Assembly (NCBI RefSeq): GCF_009674535.1
Contig: NZ_WKJK01000019.1
Coordinates: 80,822-144,821, forward strand
DNA length: 64,000 bases
Direction: 5' to 3'
Source: Duganella guangzhouensis
GTDB lineage: Bacteria > Pseudomonadota > Gammaproteobacteria > Burkholderiales > Burkholderiaceae_D
Shown here: one piece after another, positions 25,683-36,715 of the stretch
Layout of the letters: each line of letters starts with the position of its first letter
Numbering within the stretch: the stretch's first letter is position 1
Made by a program: the position numbers and the translations under genes
Notes under the pieces: generated by a model
Seen by the model: only the letters and a program-made list of their open reading frames with translations
Told to the model about the DNA's origin: nothing
Database searches by the model: none

Positions 25683-25921
25683 GGAAAACAGGCCCCAAAA
25701 CTTCGGAAAAAAGGGTCCACCATAGCATGTTTGGCGCAAGCGCGCTGGCGGCGGCCGAGGTGGTAATCTTCCGGCAATGTGGTGGGGTGGCAACAAAATT
25801 GTGGCATGACCTCTTGATGACTGTTAAATCGGGTAAATCTGGGCAAAACGACAATAACCCAGGGGAAACATCTTGTCGCCTGAATAGAGTGTGTTTTCTT
25901 TCATAACGGAGAAAGCACATC

Positions 25922-28042
25922 ATGCACATTTCCAGCCGGGCGCTTGCCGCTTACGCTACCACCCTGTCGCTGCTGCTGTCCGGCTGCAGCGGCGGCTCGG
26001 ATTCATCCAGTTCGTCCACCGCCACGGCCAGCGCAAGCGGCCCAGCCATTTCGCTGCAGCCGGCTGCGGCCACCATCGTGTCCGGCTCCAACAGCGTGCT
26101 GTCGGTGGTGGCCAGCGGCACCAGCCTGACCTATCAGTGGTACGTGGGTGGCGCCGCCATCACCGGCGCCACCGGCGCCAACTACGTCGCCACCGAGGCC
26201 GGCACCTACTACGTGGTGGTGACCGCGTCGGATGGTTCGGTCACCAGCGCCAACGCGGTGATCACCGTCGCCACCACGCCGGTGATTCTGACCCAGCCGT
26301 ATGGCGCCACCATCCTGACCGGCACCAGCCAGACGCTGGCGGTGGAAGCCGACGGCCTGGAAATGGCTTACCAGTGGTACAAGGACGGCACCGCCGTCGA
26401 CGGCGCCACCCGTCCGACCTATGCCGCCTCGGCCGCCGGCAGCTACACCGTCAGCGTGACCAACAGCGCCGGCAGCGTGACCTCGAACGCGGCTGACATC
26501 GTGGTGTCGTCGTCGGTGACGGCGCCATCGATCAACGTGCAGCCGCAGGCGCAGACCGTCAACGCCGGCACCGGCGTCACGCTGTACACCACCGCCAATG
26601 GCGTCAGCCTGTCGTACCAGTGGTACCGCAATGACGTCGAGATCCCGGGCGCCACCTCGCGCATCTACAAGATCACCACCGCCAACGCCAACAGCGCCGG
26701 CAACTACAAGGTGATCGCGACCAACACCGCCGGCTCGGCCACCAGCAACAGCGTGGCGCTGAAGGTCAATGTGGTCAGCGAAGGCGCCAACACCGCCGCC
26801 GTGGTCAACGCCGCCAACGCTTTCCTGGCCACGCTGTCGACTGACCAGAAAACCGTCGGCACCGATGCCACCTCGTCCACCACCGTGCTGTTCGACTACA
26901 CGCTGGCCGGCGCGATCCAGTGGACCAATCTGCCAGGCTCGCGTCACGGCCTGCGCCTGAACACCAGCACGCTGACCGCCGCGCAACTGGCGGCGGCCAA
27001 CACGCTGATCGCGAAAGCGCTGAGCGCCCCCGGCATCACGCTGTTCAATGAGCTGCGCGCGGCCGACACGGTACTGGCGACCGCGATGGCATCCGGTGGC
27101 GGCACCACTGGCGGCGGCACTGGCATCGTCGGCGGCGGCACACCGCCAACCGACGGCACCGGCACTGGCACCATTCCGACCGACGGCACCTTCACGCCGC
27201 CAACCGACGGCACCGGCACCGCGCCGACCGGCACCGATCCTGGCGCCGGCGGCACCGGCGGCACCGGTGGCCTGACGCTGGACTACGGCACCGACCTGTA
27301 CTCGATCGCCTTCGTTGGCACGCCATCGGCCACTTCGCCGTGGATACTGCAGGTCGCCGGTCACCACCTGGCCTACAACATCACCTACAACACCGGCAAG
27401 GTCAGTGCCACGCCGAACTTCGTCGGCGTCGAACCGCCTAACTGGACCGTGGGTTCGGACGGCACCGTCAACGTGACTGCCAACGCCACCAGCGCCGGCA
27501 CCCAGCACGCGCCGATGGAGAAACAGCGTGCCGCCGTCTACAACCTGGCGGAAGCGATCCAGGCCGACAGCACCGCGTCGGCCGCCGCCAAGTTGTCCGG
27601 TACCTTCACCGACGTCGTCATGGGCGCCTCGGGCAATAGCGATGGCAACTTCAAGTCGCTGTCGTATCCGACCAGCGGCCGTGGCCTGCAGTACTCGGCC
27701 ATGACGGCCAAGCAGCAAGGCTATGTACGCGCGGCGATCGAAGCATGGGTCAACACCCAGGCTTACGACGTGGCGGCCACGCTGCTCGGCGCTTACCTGG
27801 CGGATGATGCGTTGGCCAACACTTATGTCGCTTACGGCATCGGCCAGGGCGGCAAGGCGGACTTCAGCGCCTATCCGAACTCGCTGGCGTCGCCGCTGGA
27901 TGCGCAGCACTCCTACATCCGCGTCGATGGTCCGCGCGTGTGGATCGAGTTCGTGGTGCAGCAGGGCGTGGTGTATGGCACCGACATCCACTACCACACC
28001 ATCTGGCGTGACAAGACGGCGGACTACGGTGGCAGCTTCTAA
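25922..28042 (+). CDS. Lipoprotein with three Ig-like repeats and a DUF3500 domain
   Basis: A 706-residue lipoprotein. The signal peptide ends in a lipobox (LLSGC, Cys 22) followed by a Ser-rich linker. Three Ig-like repeats of about 85 residues follow, each with a YQWY core (LTYQWYVGG, MAYQWYKDG, LSYQWYRND). From about residue 285 the sequence matches DUF3500 (NAFLATLSTDQ, IQWTNLPGSRHGLRL; later AGHHLAYNITY and YVAYGIGQGG near the end). A Gly/Thr/Pro-rich insert of about 60 residues (near 27090-27280) splits it. A CGGAG ribosome site precedes the ATG. DUF3500 function is unknown. Confidence 0.85.
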   Translation: MHISSRALAAYATTLSLLLSGCSGGSDSSSSSTATASASGPAISLQPAAATIVSGSNSVLSVVASGTSLTYQWYVGGAAITGATGANYVATEAGTYYVVVTASDGSVTSANAVITVATTPVILTQPYGATILTGTSQTLAVEADGLEMAYQWYKDGTAVDGATRPTYAASAAGSYTVSVTNSAGSVTSNAADIVVSSSVTAPSINVQPQAQTVNAGTGVTLYTTANGVSLSYQWYRNDVEIPGATSRIYKITTANANSAGNYKVIATNTAGSATSNSVALKVNVVSEGANTAAVVNAANAFLATLSTDQKTVGTDATSSTTVLFDYTLAGAIQWTNLPGSRHGLRLNTSTLTAAQLAAANTLIAKALSAPGITLFNELRAADTVLATAMASGGGTTGGGTGIVGGGTPPTDGTGTGTIPTDGTFTPPTDGTGTAPTGTDPGAGGTGGTGGLTLDYGTDLYSIAFVGTPSATSPWILQVAGHHLAYNITYNTGKVSATPNFVGVEPPNWTVGSDGTVNVTANATSAGTQHAPMEKQRAAVYNLAEAIQADSTASAAAKLSGTFTDVVMGASGNSDGNFKSLSYPTSGRGLQYSAMTAKQQGYVRAAIEAWVNTQAYDVAATLLGAYLADDALANTYVAYGIGQGGKADFSAYPNSLASPLDAQHSYIRVDGPRVWIEFVVQQGVVYGTDIHYHTIWRDKTADYGGSF

Positions 28043-29135
28043 GTTGTTGCAACGCCTGATCGCGGCCGGTGCGTTGGCCGCGACGCTGGTGAGCACTGCG
28101 GCGTTGGCGCACCCGTCGCCGCAGTCGGAAGTCCTGCTGGTCAGCCAGCAGGGCAGCATCCGCGCCGAGCTGGTGCTGCCGGTCGACGAGCTGAAGCTGG
28201 CATTGCCGCATGGCGTGCCGGCGCCGGACGCCGAGATCTCGGCCTATCTGGCGGCGCACATCCGGCCGGTGTCGCCGGATGGGCGCGGCTGGGTGGTCAA
28301 GGTCGAGCAGTTGCGCTGGGAAATGACGCGCCAACCGGCCGATCTGGTGGCCGTGATGACGCTGCGGCCGCCGGCCGGCGCGCCGCTGGACCGCTTCAGC
28401 TTTGGCGACGACGCCATCTCGCACCAGGTCCCGAGCCATCTGACCGTGGTGGCGTTGCGCACTTCGCCCGAGGCGCCGTCGCGCATGTTGGGCACCTTGC
28501 ACTTCGGGCAGCGCAGCCTGGACGTGCAGGGCGCCGATCCGCGCTGGTGGGCCGGCTGCGCCGACCTGTTCCGGCTCGGCATGAACCACATCGCCGAAGG
28601 CACCGACCACCTGCTGTTCCTGCTGACCTTGCTGCTGCCGGCGGCGCTGCTGGTCAAGGATGGCCAGTGGAGCGGTTTTGGCGGCAGCCGTCATCTGCTG
28701 GTGTATCTGCTGAAGGTGGTGACGGCGTTCACGCTGGGCCATTCGGTGACGCTAATGCTGGGCGCGTTCGGCAGCTTCAAACTGCCGGAGCAACCGGTGG
28801 AATTTGCCATCGCCTCGTCGATCCTGTTCTCGGCGCTGCACGCGTGGCGGCCGATTTTCCCGCGCCACGAGGGGTGGATCGCGTTCGGCTTCGGGCTGGT
28901 GCACGGGCTGGCGTTCGCCTCGGCCATCCGCGAGCTGCAACTGACGGGCGTGCGGCTGGTGACGGGCGTGCTGGCGTTCAACGTCGGCATCGAAGCGATG
29001 CAGATGCTGGTGATCCTGGTGGCGGCGCCGCTGCTGATCCTGCTGGCGCGGCGGCCGTTCTACGCGCGCGTGCGGCAGGCGGCGGCGCTGGGCTCGGCCG
29101 CCATGGCCCTCCTGTGGATGATGCAGCGCGTGTAA
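28029..29135 (+). CDS. HupE/UreJ family membrane protein
   Basis: A 368-residue protein. The GTG at 28029 overlaps the end of the DUF3500 gene and opens a signal peptide (LIAAGALAATLVSTAALAHPS), so the two are coupled; a TTG at 28044 is an alternative. A periplasmic domain of about 160 residues is followed by about seven membrane segments, the first carrying the signature HIAEGTDHLLFLLTLL. Classic HupE and UreJ are nickel or cobalt permeases; this long form with an N-terminal exported domain is of unproven function. The coupling suggests it works with the DUF3500 lipoprotein. Confidence 0.82.
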   Translation: MAASKLLQRLIAAGALAATLVSTAALAHPSPQSEVLLVSQQGSIRAELVLPVDELKLALPHGVPAPDAEISAYLAAHIRPVSPDGRGWVVKVEQLRWEMTRQPADLVAVMTLRPPAGAPLDRFSFGDDAISHQVPSHLTVVALRTSPEAPSRMLGTLHFGQRSLDVQGADPRWWAGCADLFRLGMNHIAEGTDHLLFLLTLLLPAALLVKDGQWSGFGGSRHLLVYLLKVVTAFTLGHSVTLMLGAFGSFKLPEQPVEFAIASSILFSALHAWRPIFPRHEGWIAFGFGLVHGLAFASAIRELQLTGVRLVTGVLAFNVGIEAMQMLVILVAAPLLILLARRPFYARVRQAAALGSAAMALLWMMQRV

Positions 29136-29219
29136 ACCATCCCGCTGGCGTGCGCCAAGACACAGACGGCGCCCGCCGGCCGGGGGCATCATGGCGGCAG
29201 CCCATCAGCGAGGTCCGCC

Positions 29220-30317
29220 ATGCATGCCCCCATCCATCCCCTGCCTTACGATCCCCTGTATGAAGTGCCCGAAGACGGCGAGGCCGACACCATCGCCGGT
29301 CTGATCGCGTCGATGCACCACATCGCCGCCACCGTCGACAAGGACACCGGCCATGCGCATCGCGCCGTGCACGCCAAGAGCCATGGCCTGCTGCGCGGTG
29401 AGCTGCGCGTGCTGGAGGGCTTGCCGCCCGAGTATGCGCAAGGCTTGTTCAGCAATGGTGGGCTGGCCTGGCCGGTGGTGCTGCGGTTGTCGACCACGCC
29501 GGGCGATCTGCTGGACGACAAGGTATCGACGCCGCGCGGCATGGCCATCAAGGTGATCGGCGTGCCGGGCGAGCGCTTGCCGGATGGCGAGGGCGATGTG
29601 ACCCAGGATTTCGTCATGGTCAACGGCCCGACTTTTCTGGCCCCCAGCGCCAAACAGTTCCTGAGCAGCGTCAAGCTGCTGGCCGCCACCACCGACAAGG
29701 CGCCGCGCTTGAAGAAAGCGCTGTCGGCGGCATTGCGCGGCGTGGAAAAAGTGCTGGAAGCGGTGGGCGGCGAGAGCGCGGCGTTGAAGAGCCTGGGCGG
29801 CCATCCGGAAACCCATCCACTGGGTGAAACTTTTTTCACCGGCGCGCCGCTGCTGTACGGGCGCTACATGGCCAAGTTGTCGCTGGCGCCGCTGTCGCCC
29901 GAGCTGAGGGCGTTGAAGGATCAGGCGGTCGATCTGTCGCACAAGCCGAACGGCCTGCGCGGCGCGGTGGTCGATTTCATGAGCGCGCATGCGGCCGAGT
30001 GGGAGCTGCGGGTGCAGCTATGCACCGATCTGAAGACGATGCCGATCGAGGATGCCTCGGTGGAATGGCAGGCACCGTGGGTGGCGGTGGCGCGCATTAC
30101 CGCGCCGGCGCAGGCCGGTTGGACGCATGGCTTGTCCACGCTGGTGGATGACGGCATGCAGTTCAATCCGTGGCATTGCATCGCCGCGCACCGGCCGATC
30201 GGCTCCATCATGCGGGTGCGGCGCGCGGTGTACGCAGCGTCGGGCCGCTTCCGCGCCGAGCGCAATGGCGTCTCACTGGCTGAGCCGCACAATCTCGACC
30301 GCTGGCGCGAACATTGA
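29220..30317 (+). CDS. Catalase-like heme protein (catalase family, y4iL-like)
   Basis: A 365-residue protein of the small catalase-related subfamily. The distal His region is RAVHAKSHGLLRGEL (His about residue 52), the DFVMVNGPTF segment is near 125, and the proximal region FNPWHCIAAHRPIGSIMRVRRAVY supplies the likely Tyr heme ligand near the C-terminus. It is shorter than the 480-residue monofunctional catalases and lacks a signal peptide. Members may have peroxidase activity or act on lipid hydroperoxides; the activity here is not assignable. An AGCGAGG ribosome site precedes the ATG. Confidence 0.85.
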   Translation: MHAPIHPLPYDPLYEVPEDGEADTIAGLIASMHHIAATVDKDTGHAHRAVHAKSHGLLRGELRVLEGLPPEYAQGLFSNGGLAWPVVLRLSTTPGDLLDDKVSTPRGMAIKVIGVPGERLPDGEGDVTQDFVMVNGPTFLAPSAKQFLSSVKLLAATTDKAPRLKKALSAALRGVEKVLEAVGGESAALKSLGGHPETHPLGETFFTGAPLLYGRYMAKLSLAPLSPELRALKDQAVDLSHKPNGLRGAVVDFMSAHAAEWELRVQLCTDLKTMPIEDASVEWQAPWVAVARITAPAQAGWTHGLSTLVDDGMQFNPWHCIAAHRPIGSIMRVRRAVYAASGRFRAERNGVSLAEPHNLDRWREH

Positions 30318-31079
30318 TTACAAATCGCCGTAGCGGGCGCGGATGGCGGCCAGGGTGCCGTTGTGCTCCAGCCGGGCGATGGCGGCGTTGATGCGCTCCA
30401 GCTCGGCCGGGCTGGTGCTGCTCTTGTTCAGCATCAGGTGTACCGGCGCCCGCAGCACCACCAGCGGCAGCGCGCTGATGGCGATGCCCTGCAGCTTGGC
30501 TTCATGGCGCAGCGCGCCGCTGTCGCCCAGGATCAGGTCGGCGCGGCCGGCGTCCAGCATGCGCAAGCCTTGCTGGAAGCTGGTGAAGGTGCTGAGCTTG
30601 CCGGAGGCGCTCAACTGCGGTTGCAAGCGCGCATAGGCCGGGCCGTAGTAGCCGACCTTGGGCGCCAGCAAGCCGATTCCCTGACGCGCCAGTTGGTCCA
30701 GGTTGTTGATGTGCAGGTAATCGGCGCGCCGATTGCTGCGCGTGAACAGGCCCACGGTTTCATAGCGGTAGGGCGCGCTGAAGCGGGCGTAGCGGCGTCG
30801 CTCGGCGGTGTTGGACGCGGCCAGCATCAAGTCCAGCTGGCCCAGTTCAAACAGGCGCTGGCGGCGCGCGGTCGGCAGTTCCGGCTACGCCTTCAGCTTG
30901 CAGTCGGCTTCCTTCAAGATGGCTTGCGCCAGCTCCCAATCCAGTCCGGTGACCGCGCCCTGCGGCGCGGTGTAGACATAGGGTGGCCATTGTTCCAGCG
31001 CCATACTGAGCTCGCACGCGCCGGCATGCGCCGTCCCGCCCAGCCAGGCAATGGCGGATAGCATCCGACGCGCTTGCAT
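30318..31079 (-). pseudogene. Periplasmic amino-acid-type solute-binding protein, interrupted by an in-frame amber codon
   Basis: A 254-codon frame of the family-3 solute-binding type, with a signal-like start (MLSAIAWLGGTAHAGACEL) and SBP motifs WPPYVYTAPQGAVTGLDWELAQAI, then LDLMLAASNTAERRRYARFSAPY and later GRADLILGDSGALRHEA. A TAG at codon 65 (30885-30887) interrupts it; the frame resumes directly after with 18 coding codons before the next Met, and no frameshift is present. Size fits the family if the stop is ignored. It is either a recent single-base pseudogene or a sequencing error. No ABC permease genes are adjacent. Confidence 0.75.
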
Positions 31080-31224
31080 GCTGCACTTTCTTGTTCATCA
31101 ATAGCGACAATTTGCCAGATGTGACGAGAATGTCAAGCCGATGCAAATTTCGTCGCTAGCGAACACCTATTGTGCGCCGCCGTACGGTACAGTTGTTACT
31201 ATTTGACTTCCGAATCTGAGAAAA

Positions 31225-33213
<1,989 letters not shown>

Positions 33214-33282
33214 ATAGTTGCAAAATTCTTAAATCAGCATTTAGAATAGCTCCGGGGAAACTTTTGATGGGCCGGGAGCCGC

Positions 33283-34491
33283 ATGAACCTGATTTACAAG
33301 AATGAGAAGACGCTGTTCCGCATCATGCTGGCGCTGTCGCTGCTGATCTGGGCGGCGCTGGTGATCGGTACGCTGGGCATGGCGCTGGTGTATGTGCTGC
33401 TGTTCTTTGTCAGCTATTGCTTCGCGCAGTCGGCGCTGGTGTCCTACATTCGTGGCACCGGGGTGCAGATCACGCCGGCGCAGTTTCCCGATCTGCACCA
33501 GCGCATCGAATCGTGCTGCCAGCGGCTGGGCCTGGAAGAGATGCCGGATGCCTATCTGCTGCAGATGGGCGGCAGCTTCAACGCCTTCGCCACCCGCTTC
33601 TTTGGCACCAATTTCATCGTGCTGTATTCGGACGTGGTGGACGCGCTGGAAGAGCGGCCGGACGCGATCAATTTCTACATCGGTCATGAGATCGGCCACC
33701 TGACGCGGCAGCATCTGCGCTGGTCGGCGCTGCTGGCGCCGGCGGCCTGGCTGCCATTGCTGGGCGCGGCCTACGCGCGGGCCCGCGAATACACTTGCGA
33801 CCGTCATGGTTTCCACGCCTGCGACGACCTGAAGAGCGCGCAGGTCGGCTTGGCCGCGCTGGCGGCCGGCGGCAAGCGCTGGCGCCAGCTCAGCGCCAGT
33901 AACTATAGCGCGCAGGCACAGTACAGCAGCGGTTTCTGGATGTCGTTCCACGAGCTGGTGGGGGATTATCCATGGCTGGTCAAGCGCATGGCGGCGGTGC
34001 GCGGGCTGGCGCAGGGCAACGAGGTGACACAGCCGGGCCGCCACGGCCTGGCCTATCTGCTGGCGCTGCTGGTGCCGCGGCTGGGCGTGGGCGGCGCCGG
34101 TTCGGTGCTGGGGCTGGTGGTGCTGATCGGCGTGCTGGCGGCGGTGGCGATTCCGGCCTATGGCGATTACACCGCCAAGGCGCGCATGGCGCAAGCGGTG
34201 GTGGTCGGCCACGAAGCAACGGCGGCGGTCGAGCGTTATTTTTACGCCAACGGCCGTGGCCCGGCCACGCTGGAAGCGGCCGGCTATGCGATGGACGATC
34301 CCAACCACGCGGTGCAGGACATCACGGTCGATGCCGGCAATGGCATGGTGCGCGTGTTCCCGGCCGATCTGAACTATCGCGGCAAGGCTATTGCGTTCAC
34401 GCCGCGCGTGGACGAGAATAAGCGCGTCGTCTGGCAGTGTGCCAGCGCCGACATTCCCGAGCGCGTGCTGCCGGCGGAGTGTCGCAACTAG
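33283..34491 (+). CDS. M48-type metallopeptidase fused to a type IV pilin-like domain
   Basis: A single 402-residue frame. Two membrane helices (residues about 13-50) precede an M48 catalytic region with HEIGH (H135, E136, H139) and E169 in AREYTCDRHG as probable third zinc ligand. From about residue 272 the chain becomes pilin-like: VLGLVVLIGVLAAVAIPAYGDY, then ARMAQAVVVGHEA, GYAMDD, and a C-terminal Cys pair (C386, C400) forming the pilin disulphide loop. The prepilin peptidase site and Glu5 are absent, so this is not a processed pilin. GGGAG precedes the ATG. A role in pilus handling is inference. Confidence 0.8.
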   Translation: MNLIYKNEKTLFRIMLALSLLIWAALVIGTLGMALVYVLLFFVSYCFAQSALVSYIRGTGVQITPAQFPDLHQRIESCCQRLGLEEMPDAYLLQMGGSFNAFATRFFGTNFIVLYSDVVDALEERPDAINFYIGHEIGHLTRQHLRWSALLAPAAWLPLLGAAYARAREYTCDRHGFHACDDLKSAQVGLAALAAGGKRWRQLSASNYSAQAQYSSGFWMSFHELVGDYPWLVKRMAAVRGLAQGNEVTQPGRHGLAYLLALLVPRLGVGGAGSVLGLVVLIGVLAAVAIPAYGDYTAKARMAQAVVVGHEATAAVERYFYANGRGPATLEAAGYAMDDPNHAVQDITVDAGNGMVRVFPADLNYRGKAIAFTPRVDENKRVVWQCASADIPERVLPAECRN

Positions 34492-34516
34492 TCGCAACTG
34501 AAGCCAAGGACCGCTG

Positions 34517-35077
34517 TTGATCTCACCGCTGGAAATCGCCGCCAATGCCGTCATGACGGTTTCCATCGTGCTATCGGGCCGTAACAACGTGCATTCGTGG
34601 TGGCTGGGCATCATCGGCTGCGCCATGTTTGCCACCTTGTTCTACAGCGTCAACCTGTATGCCGACGTCGCGCTGCAGCTGTTCTTCATCGTCACCTGTG
34701 TGATCGGCTGGCTGCAATGGCGGCGTGGTGGTGGCGGGTTGCCGATCAGCCGCGCCCAGGCGTCGGCGCTGGCCTGGATGGCCGGCATCGGCGTGCTGGC
34801 CACCGCCGGCTACGGCCTGATGCTGCAGGCCTACACCAATGCCTACGCCCCCTTCATCGATTCGGCGGTGCTGATGTTCAGCGTGGTGGCGCAGTTGCTG
34901 CTGATGGGGCGGCGGCTGGAAACCTGGCCGTTCTGGCTGTTGGTGAATTCGGTCTCTGTGCCGCTGTACGCCAGTCGCGGCCTGTACCTGACGGCGGTGC
35001 TGTACGCCGCCTACTGGGTCAACGCGCTGGCCTCGTGGTTCTTCTGGCGCCGTCAGATGCGGGCGGAGCCCGCTTGA
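34517..35077 (+). CDS. pnuC: Nicotinamide riboside/mononucleotide transporter PnuC
   Basis: A 186-residue membrane protein with about seven hydrophobic segments and PnuC hallmarks: VLSGRNNVHSWWLGIIGC near the N-terminus, YADVALQLFFIVTCVIGWLQW in the middle and VNSVSVPLYASRGLYLTAVLYAAYWVNALA at the end (shown in parts). Start is a TTG at 34517 preceded by AAGGA; no ATG is better placed. PnuC moves nicotinamide riboside by facilitated diffusion driven by intracellular phosphorylation. No nadR or NAD riboswitch is seen nearby. Confidence 0.88.
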   Translation: MISPLEIAANAVMTVSIVLSGRNNVHSWWLGIIGCAMFATLFYSVNLYADVALQLFFIVTCVIGWLQWRRGGGGLPISRAQASALAWMAGIGVLATAGYGLMLQAYTNAYAPFIDSAVLMFSVVAQLLLMGRRLETWPFWLLVNSVSVPLYASRGLYLTAVLYAAYWVNALASWFFWRRQMRAEPA

Positions 35078-35080
35078 AGC

Positions 35081-35623
35081 TTACGCGCGTTTGCGGCGAC
35101 GGGCCATGAAGCCCAGCAGCGCCAGGCCGCCCGCCATCATGGCGTAGGTTTCCGGTTCAGGCACGGCAGACACGGCGGTGTAGGCGCGGTAGTTGCTGAT
35201 GCCTTTCAGGTTGGCCAGCGTGACGGTGGTGTTGGCCGCCAGCGGGGTGTCCCAGTAGAACAGCAGTTCGCCGCCACCGTAATGGACCGCCAGGTAGCTG
35301 GTCGCGCTGCTCAGGGTGATGCTGTTGCTCGATTGGCTATCATTCTGACCCACCAACTTCAGCGAGCCAACGCCGGTGCTGGCCAGGCTGAATTGGGTTT
35401 CAACCACGCTTTCAATATGGGCCGCGCTTTGATCCGTAATATTGGCGCCGTCGTATACCCAGATTTCGCTGGCGATCGGGTTGTAGGTCACAGTGCTTTT
35501 GTCGAGAACGATGGTGGTGGTGGGCGAGGTCAGGTCGACCCAGGTTGCGGTTTTGGCGTAGGCCGAAGGTGCCAGGGCTGCGGTTAACAGGGCGATGGCT
35601 GCGCTAAGCGTGGCTTTCTTCAT
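35081..35623 (-). CDS. PEP-CTERM sorting domain protein
   Basis: A 180-residue exported protein with a signal peptide (LSAAIALLTAALAPSAYA) and a classic C-terminal tag: VPEPETYAMMAGGLALLGF followed by MARRRKRA. Such proteins are sorted by the membrane protease exosortase EpsH/XrtA and are usually linked to exopolysaccharide. The mature part is beta-rich with repeated S/T-V patterns and no recognised domain. No exosortase gene lies in the window. It converges with pnuC, 3 bases between stops. Confidence 0.93.
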   Translation of the reverse strand: MKKATLSAAIALLTAALAPSAYAKTATWVDLTSPTTTIVLDKSTVTYNPIASEIWVYDGANITDQSAAHIESVVETQFSLASTGVGSLKLVGQNDSQSSNSITLSSATSYLAVHYGGGELLFYWDTPLAANTTVTLANLKGISNYRAYTAVSAVPEPETYAMMAGGLALLGFMARRRKRA

Positions 35624-35728
35624 TTGGTCCCTAGACGATGTTGATTCGGAAAATTATTTGTTGTGCATCAAAGTTACCACAAATTTAAATTTTATTCAAT
35701 TTGCGCAACAAAATTTCCCTATAAGGAA

Positions 35729-36523
35729 CTATCGTTCTTTTTTGTGCTGGATCGCCTGGCGGTAGGCGGTGGGGGTGACGCCCATGCGTTCGCGGAAGGC
35801 GGTGGCGAAATTGCCGGCGTTGTTGAAGCCGATCAGTAGCGCGATATCCTGCACGTCAATCTCGGTATCCTTCAATAATTCCTCGCCGCGCCGGATCCGT
35901 TCTTCGCGGATAAAGCCAAACACCGTCATGCCGGTCTGTTCGCGGAACACCTGCGACAGTTTCTCGCGATAGGTGCCGACACTGCGCGCGATCTCGGCGA
36001 GGCCGGGCAGCGCCGCCAGATTGTCGCTGATCAGGCGCTTGACGGCGTTGACCAGCACCGCGTCCGGCTCGCTTTCGGCCTCCGGCTCGGGCGCTTCGGG
36101 ATCGACCGGCTTGGGCTGGCTCTGCTGGCGCCGCGCCAGGTTCAGGTGGACCTGGATGCGCGCCGCCAGCTCGCCCGGCGAAAACGGCTTGGAGACATAG
36201 TCGACGCCGCCGATCGACAGGCCGAGGATGCGGTCGTCGTCGGCATCGGCGCCGCTGAGGAAAATCACCGGAATGTCCTGGGTCACCGGATTGGCTTTGA
36301 GCAGGCGACAGGCGGTATAGCCATCCATATTCGGCATGCGTACGTCGAGCAGGATCAGATCGGGCAGATCGGCTCGCGCCAGCTGATAACCTTGCAAGCC
36401 ATTGAAGGCCACCGAGACCTTGTATGGCATCTCGCTCAGCAAATCCACCAGCATCCGCTGCTCAAACGCGGAATCATCCACGATGAGAATCTTGGCGCGT
36501 GTGCTTTCGACAGTAGTCGGCAT
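35729..36523 (-). CDS. Response regulator with AraC-type DNA-binding domain
   Basis: A 264-residue regulator. The receiver (residues about 12-128) has the acidic pair in IVDDSAF, phospho-acceptor Asp in LILLDVRMPNMDGY, and Lys in YVSKPFSPGE. A Pro/Glu-rich linker leads to an AraC-type helix-turn-helix (ARSVGTYREKLSQVFREQTG; LLIGFNNAGNFATAFRERMGVTP). It is transcribed divergently from the chaperone-usher operon across 192 AT-rich bases holding a palindrome next to its own start, so it probably controls the fimbrial genes and itself. No partner kinase gene is adjacent. Confidence 0.92.
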   Translation of the reverse strand: MPTTVESTRAKILIVDDSAFEQRMLVDLLSEMPYKVSVAFNGLQGYQLARADLPDLILLDVRMPNMDGYTACRLLKANPVTQDIPVIFLSGADADDDRILGLSIGGVDYVSKPFSPGELAARIQVHLNLARRQQSQPKPVDPEAPEPEAESEPDAVLVNAVKRLISDNLAALPGLAEIARSVGTYREKLSQVFREQTGMTVFGFIREERIRRGEELLKDTEIDVQDIALLIGFNNAGNFATAFRERMGVTPTAYRQAIQHKKER

Positions 36524-36543
36524 GGCAGCCCCGGAAATTTGGT

Positions 36544-36559
36544 TGATAAAGTTTTATCA
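36544..36559. promoter_or_regulatory. Palindrome between the response regulator and fimbrial genes
   Basis: TGATAAA-GT-TTTATCA, 7-bp perfect arms with a 2-base centre, 20 bases upstream of the response regulator start. It is a candidate operator for autoregulation or for the divergent fimbrial promoter. Confidence 0.5.
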
Positions 36560-36644
36560 CTCCGTGTTGCGTATTATGCCTATCTTTTAAATATTTTTGA
36601 TAGTTTTCTACGCTTGCAAAACAGTTGTCTCCTCCAACAAAAGC

Positions 36645-36662
36645 AGGATTTTTTTAAATCCT
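36645..36662. other. AT-rich hairpin upstream of the fimbrial chaperone
   Basis: AGGATTT (36645-36651) and AAATCCT (36656-36662) form a 7-bp stem with a T4 loop. It lies 54 bases before the chaperone start; it may be a transcript-end structure or a second protein-binding site. Confidence 0.35.
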
Positions 36663-36715
36663 TAATAATGGAATTGAGTGTTGAGCAACGGAAATGTTGA
36701 GCGGACGGAGGCGGC

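Noticed and set aside
27090..27280. The Gly/Thr/Pro-rich stretch as a DNA tandem repeat array
   Set aside because: The units (such as ACCGACGGCACC) recur irregularly and keep the reading frame, so it is a low-complexity protein linker and not an independent repeat element.
33225..33247. AT-rich imperfect hairpin between the hybrid kinase and the M48-pilin gene
   Set aside because: The stem has a bulge, is almost entirely A and T, and lacks a T tract, so I cannot support a terminator.
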